From: Claveliimonas monacensis | Lineage (GTDB): Bacteria > Bacillota > Clostridia > Lachnospirales > Lachnospiraceae | NCBI RefSeq assembly: GCF_014982975.1 | Contig: NZ_JADCKL010000015.1 | Coordinates: 1 to 64,000, forward strand | DNA: 64,000 bases | Direction of reading: 5' to 3' | Shown: one piece after another, positions 15,983 to 27,221 of the stretch | Numbering within the stretch: the stretch's first letter is position 1 | How the letters are laid out: every line of letters begins with the position of its first letter | Notes under the pieces: model-generated | The model's database searches: none | Told to the model about the DNA's origin: nothing | What the model saw: only the letters and a program-made list of their open reading frames with translations | Program-made: the position numbers and the translations under genes

Positions 15983-17983
15983 ATGAAGAACAACTTCAAA
16001 CACATCTTCAGCCCCCTCACGATCAACGGTATGACACTCCCGAACCGTGTTGTCATGATGCCCATGGGAAGCGACTTTGCCGGGCATACAGGAGAGCTGA
16101 GTGATGAACACATCAAATACTATGAGCTGCGCGCAAGAGGCGGCACAGGTCTCATCATCGTAGAAAATGTATGCGTAAAATATCCGGAGGGTTCCAACGG
16201 AACAACCCAGCTGCGCATTGATAAAGACTGCTACATCCCCCGCCTTTTCAATCTGACGGAGGCCTGTCACAAGTACGGTGCCTGCATGGGTGTACAGCTG
16301 AACCACGCCGGCGCTTCTGCCATGTCTTCAAGGATCGGCATGCAGCCTGTCTCCGCCTCCAATCTTCCTTCTAAAGAAGGCGGCGAAGAGCCACGCCCGC
16401 TGACAAGAGAAGAGCTTGAGAGCATTGCAAAGGACTACGGCGCTGCTGCACGCCGTGCGGTAAACGCAGGCTTTGACATGGTGGAGATCCACGCCGGACA
16501 CTCCTACCTGATCAGCCAGTTCCTCTCACCTACCATGAACAACCGTACAGACGAGTTCGGCGGCTGTGCCGAGAACCGCGCACGCTTCTGCCGCATGGTC
16601 ATCGACGAAGTCCGTACAGCAGTTGGCCCGAGAGTGCCGATCTCCCTCCGTCTGAGCGTGGACGAGCTGGTAGAGGGCGGAAACACAGTGGAGGACTGCC
16701 TGGAGTACCTGGAGTTCTTAAATGACGGTGTGGACATGTTCGACACCTCCTCTGCCCTGAACCCCTCCATCCAGTACCAGATCGACGCCAACTATTTAGA
16801 GGACGGATGGCGCTCCTACATGGCGAAGGCTGTCCGGGATAAATTCCACAAGCCTACCATTGCCATTGGAAACATCCGCAATCCTCAGGTGGCAGAGGAC
16901 ATCCTGGCAAGGGGCGACGCAGACCTGATCGGCATGGGCCGCGGACTGATCGCAGATCCTGACTGGTGCAACAAGGCAAGATACGGCAACGTGGAAGACA
17001 TCCGCAAATGTATCTCCTGCAACATCGGCTGCGTGGGCAACCGTATCGGAGGCAACAAGCCGCTGCGCTGTACCGTGAACCCGGACCTCATTAACGGAGA
17101 GGCCTACAAAAAACAGAAAGTGAACAAACCCTGCAATGTCGTTGTTGTGGGCGCCGGCACAGCCGGACTGGAAGCTGCCTGCACAGCTGCTGAAGTGGGC
17201 TGCCATGTCACACTTCTGGAAAAGCAGGATCATGTAGGCGGACTTTCCGTGGAGATCTCCAGGATTCCGGCCAAGAAGCGTCTGGCAGATTTCCCGACAT
17301 ACCTGAAGCACCGGGCAGAGAGCCTGGAAAACCTGACTATCAAGACAGGGGTGGACGTGACTGTGGATATGATCAAATCCTACAGCCCGGACCTGGTTGT
17401 AAACGCTACCGGCTCTGTACCGCTTCTTCCGCCTATCGAAGGGCTTCACGAGAACCTGAGCAAAAAGGATACAGGTGTATACGGCATTAAGGATCTGATG
17501 GATAACATCCCGGCCTTCGACAAAGACATGACCGGCAAGAAAGTCATCGTCATCGGCGGCGGCGCGGTAGGTCTTGATGTGGTAGAATTCTTCGCCCCCA
17601 GAGGCGCAGAGACAACCATTATCGAAATGATGCCCGTCATCGGCAAGGGGCTGGATGCCTCCACCACTTCCAGCATGAAGGAGTGCATGAAAAAGCACAG
17701 CGTGACACAGCTTGTGAACACAGCTCTGCTGAAAGTCAACCCCCACTCCTTCACCGTGAAACGCGACGGCCAGGAGGAGGAGCTGCCATTTGACTACGGC
17801 TTTGTATGCCTGGGCATGAAGGCTCACGCGCCCCTCTGGAACGACATTGTGGAAGGCTTCGAGGGTGAAGACACAGAGATCCTCAACATCGGTGACTCCG
17901 TGCGGGCACGCCGCATCATAGACGGAACCGACGCAGGCCGCCACATGGTGCTTGCCACATTAGACAGACTGGGATACCTGTAG
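15983..17983 (+). CDS. NADH:flavin/Fe-S oxidoreductase (old yellow enzyme / 2,4-dienoyl-CoA reductase / BaiCD-BaiH type)
   Basis: Flavin enzyme of 666 residues that reduces activated C=C bonds. Residues 1-335 are the FMN TIM barrel (FSPLTINGMTLPNRVVMMPM, VEIHAGHSYLISQFLSP). A 4Fe-4S cluster site follows (Cys343, Cys346, Cys350, Cys363). Then come two dinucleotide-binding motifs, VVVGAGTAGLEAA (about 387) and VIVIGGGAVGLDVV (about 525), for FAD and NAD(P)H. The family includes enoate reductases, dienoyl-CoA reductase and the bile-acid enzymes BaiCD and BaiH; no bai genes flank it here, so a general enoate or xenobiotic role is as likely. It is monocistronic, with a good GGAGG ribosome-binding site. 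Confidence 0.9.
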   Translation: MKNNFKHIFSPLTINGMTLPNRVVMMPMGSDFAGHTGELSDEHIKYYELRARGGTGLIIVENVCVKYPEGSNGTTQLRIDKDCYIPRLFNLTEACHKYGACMGVQLNHAGASAMSSRIGMQPVSASNLPSKEGGEEPRPLTREELESIAKDYGAAARRAVNAGFDMVEIHAGHSYLISQFLSPTMNNRTDEFGGCAENRARFCRMVIDEVRTAVGPRVPISLRLSVDELVEGGNTVEDCLEYLEFLNDGVDMFDTSSALNPSIQYQIDANYLEDGWRSYMAKAVRDKFHKPTIAIGNIRNPQVAEDILARGDADLIGMGRGLIADPDWCNKARYGNVEDIRKCISCNIGCVGNRIGGNKPLRCTVNPDLINGEAYKKQKVNKPCNVVVVGAGTAGLEAACTAAEVGCHVTLLEKQDHVGGLSVEISRIPAKKRLADFPTYLKHRAESLENLTIKTGVDVTVDMIKSYSPDLVVNATGSVPLLPPIEGLHENLSKKDTGVYGIKDLMDNIPAFDKDMTGKKVIVIGGGAVGLDVVEFFAPRGAETTIIEMMPVIGKGLDASTTSSMKECMKKHSVTQLVNTALLKVNPHSFTVKRDGQEEELPFDYGFVCLGMKAHAPLWNDIVEGFEGEDTEILNIGDSVRARRIIDGTDAGRHMVLATLDRLGYL

Positions 17984-17992
17984 AGCGTACTC

Positions 17993-18035
17993 TCCGGGAC
18001 AGACGTTGCTCATACGAGTTCACGCCTGCCCCGGA
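17993..18035 (+). terminator. Hairpin after the flavin oxidoreductase
   Basis: TCCGGGACAGACGT pairs with ACGCCTGCCCCGGA with two mismatches, followed by a short T-rich stretch. A plausible but weak terminator. Confidence 0.5.
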
Positions 18036-18139
18036 TTTCACTATATCCATCTCACAAAATGCCACATCGTTACCTCTGGACATTTCCACCGCTTTCTTTT
18101 AAAATAGAGAACGAAAACAGACAGAGAAAGGATACACCA

Positions 18140-18334
18140 ATGGCATCAAAAACACTGGAACAGATCACAAAAGAAATAGAGCAGGTGCTGGCCCTCAACG
18201 ATTCAGGCCAGACCATAAAGCAGATCAGCCAGGCTCTGGAGCTGGATGAGGACTACATCTACAGCATCCTGATCTGCCGTCAGAGCCACTCTGACGACGC
18301 AGCCTCCATCGCCCACATGGTTATGATGGACTAG
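18140..18334 (+). CDS. Small helix-turn-helix-like protein
   Basis: Unrecognised 64-residue protein starting MASKTLEQITKEIEQVLAL. The middle (GQTIKQISQALELDEDYIYSIL) reads like a helix-turn-helix, as in the recognition helices of small regulators, and the rest is helical. The ATG at 18140 has an AAAGGA site; the frame is open upstream to 18059 without one. It stands alone between the oxidoreductase and thrS and ends before a strong hairpin. Function unknown. Confidence 0.6.
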   Translation: MASKTLEQITKEIEQVLALNDSGQTIKQISQALELDEDYIYSILICRQSHSDDAASIAHMVMMD

Positions 18335-18370
18335 CGCCGCAGACACCTTTTACGGCACAAAAGAAGAGAC

Positions 18371-18420
18371 AAGGGCACATGTGGGAGGCTAATCCCTCCG
18401 CATGTGCCCTTGTCCGTTTT
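18371..18420. terminator. Strong bidirectional terminator between small HTH gene and thrS
   Basis: AAGGGCACATG with CATGTGCCCTT encloses a second stem, GGGAGG/CCCTCC. T-rich stretches follow on both strands (GTTTTTCTTTTT on plus), so it can end both convergent units. Confidence 0.8.
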
Positions 18421-18454
18421 TCTTTTTAAACGTTTATTCTTTTATCTGCGCTTA

Positions 18455-20206
18455 TTATTTATCTTCCAGCACAAGCTTTGCGAACTCACCCACGCTCATG
18501 CTGCCGATGTCACCCTCGTCTCTTCTGCGGACGGAGACGCACTCTCCCTCCACTTCCTTCTCGCCGACGATGAGCATGTAGGGAACTTTCTCCATCTGGG
18601 CGCTGCGGATCTTGTAGCCCAGCTTCTCACTTCTGTCGTCTGTCTCCACACGGACGCCTGCGGCCTTCAGCGCGTCAGACACCTTCTCTGCATAGTCAGC
18701 AAACTTCTCAGAAACCGGAAGGATCTTCACCTGCACAGGTGAGAGCCATACCGGGAATTTTCCGGCATAGTGCTCGATCAGGATACCGATAAACCGCTCG
18801 ATGGAACCAAAGGCCACTCTGTGGATCATGATCGGACGGTGTTTCTCTCCGTCTGCTCCTGTGTACTCCAGATCAAATCTCTGGGGCATCTGGAAGTCAA
18901 GCTGGATGGTTCCGCACTGCCATGTTCTTCCGATGGAGTCCTCCAGATGGAAGTCGATCTTCGGGCCATAGAAAGCGCCGTCTCCCTCGTTCACCACATA
19001 GTTCAGTCCAAGGGACTCCAGGGCGCCTCTGAGGGCGTTTGTAGCCATCTCCCACTCCTCGTCCGTACCCATGCTGTCCTCGGGCCTTGTGGAGAGCTCT
19101 ACGTGGTATTTAAAGCCGAATTTGGAGTACACCTCGTCGATCAGTCTTGCCACACCCTTGATCTCATCCTGGACCTGGTCCTCTGTCATAAAGATGTGGG
19201 CATCATCCTGGGTGAAGCAGCGCACACGCATCAGGCCGTGGAGCTGTCCGGATTTCTCGTGGCGGTGCACAAGTCCCAGCTCACCCACCCGCATGGGCAG
19301 ATCTTTATAGGAGCGGGGCTCTACCTTGTATACCAGCATGCCGCCGGGGCAGTTCATAGGTTTTACTGCGTAGTCTTCGTCATCGATGACTGTAGTGTAC
19401 ATATTGTCCTTATAGTGATCCCAGTGTCCGGAGTTTTCCCAGAGATGGCGGCTCAGGATGATAGGCGTGGAGATCTCCACATAGCCCTCTCTTGTGTGCA
19501 GCTTTCTCCAGTAGTCAATGAGAAGGTTTTTGAGCACCATTCCCTTCGGAAGGAAGAACGGGAAGCCCGGCCCCTCCTCCATGATGGCAAAAAGTCCAAG
19601 CTCTTTGCCCAGCTTTCTGTGATCTCTCTTCTTTGCCTCCTCGATCTTTGCCAGATACTCGTCCAGCTCGGCCGCCTTGGGGAATGAAGTTCCGTAGATC
19701 CTTGTCAGCATCTGGTTGTGCTCATCTCCATGCCAGTAGGCGCCTGCCACGCTCTGGAGCTTGAAGGCCTTCACAACGCTTGTATTGGACACGTGGGGGC
19801 CTGCACACAGGTCCACGAACTCTCCCTGCTTGTAGAGGCTGATCTCTTCACCCTCCGGAAGCTCCTCAATAAGCTCCACCTTGTAGGGCTCTCCTCTGTC
19901 CTCCATAAGCTTTAAGGCTTCCTCTCTGCTGACTGCGCTTCTCTCCAGGGGAAGGGCCTCTTTCACGATCTTCTTCATCTCTTTTTCCACGTCTGCCAGA
20001 TGCTCTGTGGTGAACGGGAAGCTGAATTCAAAGTCATAGTAAAATCCGTCTTTGATAGCCGGTCCGATGGCACATTTTGTGTCCGGCCAGAGACGTTTCA
20101 CTGCCTGTGCAAGGATGTGGGATGTGGTGTGGCGGAACGCCTCCTGTCCCACTTCGTCTGTGAATGCCAGATCCTGAACAGATCCGTCTTTCATGCTTAC
20201 TTTCAT
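18455..20206 (-). CDS. thrS: Threonyl-tRNA synthetase lacking a full TGS domain
   Basis: Class II synthetase of 583 residues. The N-terminus begins only about 17 residues before the editing domain, so the usual TGS domain of about 60 residues is missing. The editing domain (about 20-190) has RHTTSHILAQAVKRLWP and the VDLCAGPHV motif. The catalytic core has MNCPGGMLVYK (zinc Cys), LVHRHEKSGQLHGLMRVRCFTQDDAH, and MIHRVAFGSIERFIGILIEHYAGKFP; the anticodon domain fills the C-terminus. ThrRS forms without TGS are known in some Firmicutes, so this need not be damage. Controlled by the T-box upstream. Confidence 0.96.
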   Translation of the reverse strand: MKVSMKDGSVQDLAFTDEVGQEAFRHTTSHILAQAVKRLWPDTKCAIGPAIKDGFYYDFEFSFPFTTEHLADVEKEMKKIVKEALPLERSAVSREEALKLMEDRGEPYKVELIEELPEGEEISLYKQGEFVDLCAGPHVSNTSVVKAFKLQSVAGAYWHGDEHNQMLTRIYGTSFPKAAELDEYLAKIEEAKKRDHRKLGKELGLFAIMEEGPGFPFFLPKGMVLKNLLIDYWRKLHTREGYVEISTPIILSRHLWENSGHWDHYKDNMYTTVIDDEDYAVKPMNCPGGMLVYKVEPRSYKDLPMRVGELGLVHRHEKSGQLHGLMRVRCFTQDDAHIFMTEDQVQDEIKGVARLIDEVYSKFGFKYHVELSTRPEDSMGTDEEWEMATNALRGALESLGLNYVVNEGDGAFYGPKIDFHLEDSIGRTWQCGTIQLDFQMPQRFDLEYTGADGEKHRPIMIHRVAFGSIERFIGILIEHYAGKFPVWLSPVQVKILPVSEKFADYAEKVSDALKAAGVRVETDDRSEKLGYKIRSAQMEKVPYMLIVGEKEVEGECVSVRRRDEGDIGSMSVGEFAKLVLEDK

Positions 20207-20251
20207 AGTCTTTCTTCTCCTTTCTTCGCTTTCATCCAGACAGCATTCCAG

Positions 20252-20626
20252 AGGACTTTTCCAGAATCAAAAACACCCCTGCCGGGACTGCTTCTTTCGT
20301 CCTCTGCAAGGGTGCATCATTTCTCTGCACGGTTCCACCTTTATTTTTCACTCAAAAGGATTTCCATATAATAAAATCCTGTCCCTTAACGCGGGCTGCG
20401 TCACTGCTTACTCGGCCGGTCTGACCCAGATCCCTATCCGTGCCTTCCGCTGTTCTGCAGTGCAGCTCGGGAATGGTTTTCATCGTCCATCTGCTATAAG
20501 GGACTTCCAGCATACTGTCCCTCTCTCTGGATAGTTCCGGATGATTACTCTTTTCCGTCTCTGCCTTTCCTGTCTGAGATTGTTTTCTGCTATCTGCCGG
20601 CTGTCCATGCTGTGAACCTGCCAGCT
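20252..20626 (-). promoter_or_regulatory. T-box riboswitch (threonine) of thrS
   Basis: On the minus strand the leader contains the T-box core AAAGGTGGAACCGTGC (complement at about 20327-20342), which pairs with uncharged tRNA and forms the antiterminator. Downstream, CACCCTTGC can pair with GGCAGGGGTG before TTTTT (about 20268-20314), forming the terminator. A stem I region precedes it with an AGTA motif in AAGAGTAATC, and GAAAACCATTCC offers ACC, a Thr codon, as specifier (complement at 20475-20477). Expected effect: uncharged tRNA(Thr) allows read-through into thrS. The specifier call is inferred from context. Confidence 0.88.
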
Positions 20627-20633
20627 ATTTTTT

Positions 20634-20661
20634 ATTATATCCATCTGGCGGAAAAAGTCAA
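20634..20661 (-). promoter_or_regulatory. thrS promoter
   Basis: -35 TTGACT (20656-20661) and consensus -10 TATAAT (20634-20639) on the minus strand with a 16-base spacer, just upstream of the T-box leader. Confidence 0.75.
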
Positions 20662-20691
20662 TCTTTTTATCCCGGAAAAGGCTCTTCCGCC

Positions 20692-21384
20692 CTAGGTACG
20701 GGCAATGGCCTCTCCCACATCCGCCCTGAACTGGTCCCAGGCGTCCTCGTTCTCCACAAAATACTTGGGGCAGTTCTTACCTGTCACATCATAGTGGCGG
20801 ATCACGTCATTTTCATCCAGCCCGAACTTCAGGCACAGCCAGGCTGTGAGCTGAACCATGGATCGGTAGGTCTCGTCATTGAACTGTCCCGTCTCATCCG
20901 GATGACAGCACTCGATGGACACGGTGTCAATGTTTCTGGAATTAGAAGCATAGGCAACCTCCCAGGTGGGAACGCACTGGACGATCTCCCCCTCCAGTCC
21001 CACAATAAAATTGCTGCTGGCCTGGGTCTCATGGCTGTCCTTCAGCCCCTCAAAATAGTTCCGGTTATCCATGGCAGTGGAGCCCGGGTTGGCTGTATAG
21101 TGGATTACGATCCCGTTGATCCGCCCGGTGGCGTCCCCCGGCCTGGAGTAGGGATTGACTGTCAATAGCTCCACGTCTATGTTCGGCTTGGATGCATCCA
21201 CCTTTTCATTTTCATACTCTATGTATCCGCCGCCCAGCCACTGGGGGCGGACTACCCGGACAACCGCCAGAACGGCAAGCAGGGCTGCCAGAATGATCAG
21301 CCCTGCCTTCCAGTATTTTTTCATCTGTCTCTGATGCTGTACTTTTGTCTTTCTCTTCTTTATTCTTCGGGTTCTGCTGCTCAT
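20692..21384 (-). CDS. Membrane-anchored N-acetylmuramoyl-L-alanine amidase (amidase_2)
   Basis: Zinc amidase of 230 residues that cuts the bond between MurNAc and L-Ala. It has a very basic N-terminus (RTRRIKKRKTK), one membrane helix (about 27-45), then the PGRP/amidase_2 fold with zinc ligands His95 (IVIHYTANP), His197 (IRHYDV) and Cys205 (TGKNCP), and the catalytic Glu158 in VSIECCHP. The basic tail and single helix suggest an outward-facing anchored enzyme, possibly for wall remodelling or spore cortex work. No partner gene is adjacent. Confidence 0.9.
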   Translation of the reverse strand: MSSRTRRIKKRKTKVQHQRQMKKYWKAGLIILAALLAVLAVVRVVRPQWLGGGYIEYENEKVDASKPNIDVELLTVNPYSRPGDATGRINGIVIHYTANPGSTAMDNRNYFEGLKDSHETQASSNFIVGLEGEIVQCVPTWEVAYASNSRNIDTVSIECCHPDETGQFNDETYRSMVQLTAWLCLKFGLDENDVIRHYDVTGKNCPKYFVENEDAWDQFRADVGEAIART

Positions 21385-21469
21385 TACACGATCTCCAACT
21401 TTTCTACCTGCTTATTCTATCATATTCAGAGAAAGAAAATGTGAAGACTTACTTATGATTTTATAAATT

Positions 21470-22504
21470 TTATCTCCCGGATGTAAATTTATAGCTGGTC
21501 GTGGTGTCGTATGTCTCCCCGGCTTTCACCACCGGTCCGGCAAAATTTTCTTTGTGCACAGCGTCCGGGAAATACTGTGTCTCAAAGCAGACACCGCTCC
21601 TCTTTCCGTAAGCGCAGCCGCCTTTTCCCACATCTCCCGCAAGGAAATTGCCGCAGTAGAGCTGCATGCCCGGAAGGTCTGTGTTCACTTCCATGGATAT
21701 GCCGCTCTGTCCGCAGCTCAGGCTGGCCACCTTCCGGAAACCGGTCCCGTTCAGCGCCCAGTTGTGGTCGTAGCCGCCTCCGAACTTCAGAGCCTGGTAA
21801 TCTTCCTCTATATCCCTGCCAATCTCTTTGCCCTCCCGGAAATCCATGGGAGTTCCCTCCACCGGTGTGATCTCTCCTGTGGGGATGGACTGGGCGTCCG
21901 CCTCTGTGTAGGCGTCCGCGTCGATCCACACCTCCTGGTCCAGGATGGTGCCGGAGCTCTGGCCTGCAAGATTAAAATAGCTGTGATTGGTCATATTGAG
22001 AAGTGTGTCCGCCTTTGGCACAGCGTGATAGTGGATCTTCACCTCATTGTCCTCTGTCAGGGTGTAGGTGACTGTGATATCCACTTCTCCCGGGTATCCC
22101 TGATCTCCGTCCGGGCTGTGAAGGCTCAGCACGATGTGATCCTTCCCGTACTCTTCCACCTTCCACATCCGCTTGCTGAAGAAGTCCATGCCGCTGTGGA
22201 GATTGTTTCCATTGTCATTTTTGTCCAGCTGGAAGGTCCTGCCATTCAGCTCAAAGGAGGCGCCGCCAATGCGGTTAGCCACTCTTCCCACGATAGCTCC
22301 GAAAAATTTGTCTCCGGTTTCATATCCGGCCGCATCGTCATAACCAAGAACAACGTCGACCAGCTTTCCTTCCCGATCCGGCACAAGCACCTTTACCAGG
22401 GTGGCGCCGTAATCTGCAACCGCGATCTGCATGCCGTTTTTGTTTTCAAGTGTGTACAGAGCAGTCTCCCACCCTGCGGATGTCTTCCCAAATGTCTCTG
22501 TCAT
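21470..22504 (-). CDS. galM: Aldose 1-epimerase (galactose mutarotase)
   Basis: Interconverts alpha and beta anomers of galactose or glucose. The protein has 344 residues in the beta-sandwich mutarotase fold, with GAIVGRVANRIGGASFELNG near residues 69-88, NNLHSGMDFFSKRMW, the catalytic His in MTNHSYFNLAGQ, YDHNWALN and the C-terminal catalytic Glu in GVCFETQYFPDAVH. No Leloir-pathway genes lie nearby, so it may act in general sugar uptake. It is 75 bases downstream of guaB, separated by a hairpin. Confidence 0.94.
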   Translation of the reverse strand: MTETFGKTSAGWETALYTLENKNGMQIAVADYGATLVKVLVPDREGKLVDVVLGYDDAAGYETGDKFFGAIVGRVANRIGGASFELNGRTFQLDKNDNGNNLHSGMDFFSKRMWKVEEYGKDHIVLSLHSPDGDQGYPGEVDITVTYTLTEDNEVKIHYHAVPKADTLLNMTNHSYFNLAGQSSGTILDQEVWIDADAYTEADAQSIPTGEITPVEGTPMDFREGKEIGRDIEEDYQALKFGGGYDHNWALNGTGFRKVASLSCGQSGISMEVNTDLPGMQLYCGNFLAGDVGKGGCAYGKRSGVCFETQYFPDAVHKENFAGPVVKAGETYDTTTSYKFTSGR

Positions 22505-22526
22505 GGTCCTTTCCCCCTATCTGTCA

Positions 22527-22551
22527 GAAGCCCGCCCAGAGGGCAGGCTTC
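22527..22551 (-). terminator. Hairpin between guaB and galM
   Basis: GAAGCCTGCCC pairs with GGGCGGGCTTC (minus strand, one wobble) but no T-run follows, so it may only attenuate or stabilise the transcript. Confidence 0.4.
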
Positions 22552-22579
22552 GTCCTGAAATTTTATAATTATTTTTATT

Positions 22580-24037
<1,458 letters not shown>

Positions 24038-24072
24038 TTATTCCTCTCTTTCTTTTGTTATGTTTAACTGCT

Positions 24073-24102
24073 ATCATACCCAAAGACAGCCGTCTTTGTC
24101 AA
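24073..24102 (-). promoter_or_regulatory. guaB promoter with inverted repeat in the spacer
   Basis: -35 TTGACA (24097-24102) and -10 TATGAT (24073-24078) on the minus strand, spacer 18 bases. CAAAGAC and GTCTTTG with a 4-base loop (24081-24098) form a perfect 7-bp inverted repeat that fills the spacer and touches the -35 box: a candidate repressor site. Confidence 0.6.
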
Positions 24103-24125
24103 CAACTTTTCCCGTATTATTCCGA

Positions 24126-24620
24126 TTATTTCCGAACTACTTTTCTCGGAGCCATGAGGAAAAATCCCTCCACCAGATCACTGTTTGGCTCAAAAAGTAC
24201 CTTGAATGTCTCCCCGGATCTTGTAAATACAAGTACATAGCGATTCGGGGCAGAGGGAATGCCGCTGCTGTAATCATAGATCTTTCCTGCTTTGTAGGAC
24301 TGCAGCTGGAAGGCTCCCTCCGGAGCAAGCATCTCCACATCTTTCACATTTACAGAGAGCATGTGCTTTCTGCGCTCCTTGTGCATCACCTTGTCGATAT
24401 CCAGATCCCCATTGATGTAGATGTATTCATACTCCACATCCATCCTTCTGAACAGAAATACGTCGGCCACGATGAACAGTATAGGCACAAGAATTAAAAG
24501 GGGCAATAAAAAAGCGATAAAAAAGCTGATTACTGTCAGCACGATCAGCAGAATTTTTATCGCTATATCCTTTCCGTCGGTCTTCTTTTTGATCAATTGT
24601 TCTGTATAGAAGTCACCCAT
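24126..24620 (-). CDS. DUF6106-type membrane protein
   Basis: Protein of 164 residues with a short N-terminal tail (GDFYTEQLIKKKTDGKD), two closely spaced membrane helices (about 20-58) and a cytosolic beta-rich domain (60-164) starting FRRMDVEYEYIYINGDLDIDKV. This matches a protein I know only as a conserved Lachnospiraceae family (DUF6106); no biochemical role is known to me. The soluble part is strand-rich, like a PH-type domain. Probably monocistronic between guaB and groEL. Confidence 0.65.
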   Translation of the reverse strand: MGDFYTEQLIKKKTDGKDIAIKILLIVLTVISFFIAFLLPLLILVPILFIVADVFLFRRMDVEYEYIYINGDLDIDKVMHKERRKHMLSVNVKDVEMLAPEGAFQLQSYKAGKIYDYSSGIPSAPNRYVLVFTRSGETFKVLFEPNSDLVEGFFLMAPRKVVRK

Positions 24621-24687
24621 CTTTCTTCCTCCAATGTCAGTTTCTCAGGCAGAATATACCTGTGGACATTATAGCACATCCAAATAC

Positions 24688-24717
24688 AAAAAGAAAACTC
24701 CCCTAAGGGAGTTTTCT
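24688..24717 (-). terminator. groESL terminator
   Basis: Minus strand AAACTCCC pairs with GGGAGTTT around a TTAG loop, followed by TCTTTTT, 34 bases after the groEL stop. Confidence 0.85.
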
Positions 24718-24750
24718 AAATTTTCATATTTCTTTCAAGAGGGGAAGAGA

Positions 24751-26397
<1,647 letters not shown>

Positions 26398-26437
26398 TTA
26401 AGTTTCTATGCTTATATTCTGTATGATATGCCGCTTT

Positions 26438-26722
26438 CTACTCGATCACTGCAAGGATATCGCTCTGTCTTACGATGATGTAGCTTTCCTCGTCCAGTTC
26501 CACTTCTGTTCCGGCGTATTTGGAATAGATAACCTGCTGTCCTTCCTTCACGTGCATCTCTACTTCCTTGCCGTCTACCACTCCACCCGGGCCTACTGCG
26601 ATCACTTCTGCCTGCTGGGGTTTCTCTTTGGACTGTCCCGGCAGAACGATACCGGACTTTGTCGTCTCTTCAGCAACTAACTGTTTTAATACAACTCTGT
26701 CTCCCAATGGTACTAATTTCAT
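26438..26722 (-). CDS. groES: Co-chaperonin GroES
   Basis: Lid of the GroEL cage, 94 residues: MKLVPLGDRVVLKQL at the start, a mobile loop in EETTKSGIVLPG, and the family segment GPGGVVDGKEVEMHVKEGQQVIYSKYAGTEVELDEESYIIVRQSDILAVIE-like C-terminus (shown here in part). AGGAGG lies upstream of the ATG. First gene of a CIRCE-controlled operon with groEL. Confidence 0.98.
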   Translation of the reverse strand: MKLVPLGDRVVLKQLVAEETTKSGIVLPGQSKEKPQQAEVIAVGPGGVVDGKEVEMHVKEGQQVIYSKYAGTEVELDEESYIIVRQSDILAVIE

Positions 26723-26767
26723 GAATGGTTCCTCCTTTAAGCTATCAATATATAAAATATATATTTG

Positions 26768-26794
26768 TCAGCACTCTTAAAAAGAGAGTGCTAA
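26768..26794 (-). promoter_or_regulatory. CIRCE operator (HrcA) of groESL
   Basis: On the minus strand TTAGCACTC, nine bases, GAGTGCTGA: one mismatch from the CIRCE consensus. It lies in the 5' untranslated region 46 bases before groES. HrcA, the repressor known to bind CIRCE, is not encoded in the window. Confidence 0.92.
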
Positions 26795-26808
26795 TAAACT
26801 CTAGTAAT

Positions 26809-26837
26809 AAAATAGCACTCTCTTTTTATTTTGTCAA
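26809..26837 (-). promoter_or_regulatory. groESL promoter with an extra CIRCE half-site
   Basis: -35 TTGACA (26832-26837), 17-base spacer and -10 TATTTT (26809-26814) on the minus strand. GAGTGCTATT (complement at 26811-26820), a CIRCE-like half-site, overlaps the -10 box, in addition to the full CIRCE downstream. Confidence 0.75.
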
Positions 26838-26848
26838 CACACTTTATT

Positions 26849-27148
26849 TTAGTTTAGATTATTTTTATAAAATCCGTTTTCCACAGAAAAGACGAGCCGG
26901 CTCCCTTCTTTGTCGAAATACCGCTCTCTGACAGAACCCTGGCAGCTGACATCTTCCTCGCAGATCCGGCAGTCGTACTCCGCATCCAGGGAAATGCCTG
27001 TCAGATCCCCCTCTTCCAGTGTCATATACATATATTCTCTCTCCGGATCATACTCTGTGATCCGGCACCTGTACTCGTTTTCGTCCATCGGCTCTCCCTC
27101 CAGATAGACGTGGAGCATCTTCAGTATTGCAGTGCTTCCCTCGTACAT
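26849..27148 (-). CDS. Small hypothetical protein
   Basis: Unrecognised 99-residue acidic protein between codY and groES. Predicted strands alternate (YRCRITEYDPEREYMYMTLEEGDLTGISLDAEYDCRI), which looks like a small beta-barrel of PilZ type but lacks the RxxxR and D/NxSxxG signature. Two Cys residues close together (DCRICEEDVSC) are of note. An AGGAGG site supports the start. Function unknown. Confidence 0.6.
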   Translation of the reverse strand: MYEGSTAILKMLHVYLEGEPMDENEYRCRITEYDPEREYMYMTLEEGDLTGISLDAEYDCRICEEDVSCQGSVRERYFDKEGSRLVFSVENGFYKNNLN

Positions 27149-27162
27149 AACAGCCTCCTTCC

Positions 27163-27194
27163 GAAAAGAAGGGCATCAGTTTCCCGATACCCTT
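27163..27194 (-). terminator. codY terminator
   Basis: Minus strand AAGGGTATCG pairs with CTGATGCCCTT (imperfect) followed by CTTTTC, between codY and the next small gene. Confidence 0.6.
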
Positions 27195-27221
27195 TCTCTT
27201 TCTCGTTTGTTCTGCAGTTTT

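Noticed and set aside
15983-17983. Bile-acid 7-alpha-dehydroxylation gene baiCD or baiH
   Set aside because: The domain plan fits, but the family is broad and no other bai gene lies nearby, so the specific name is not justified.
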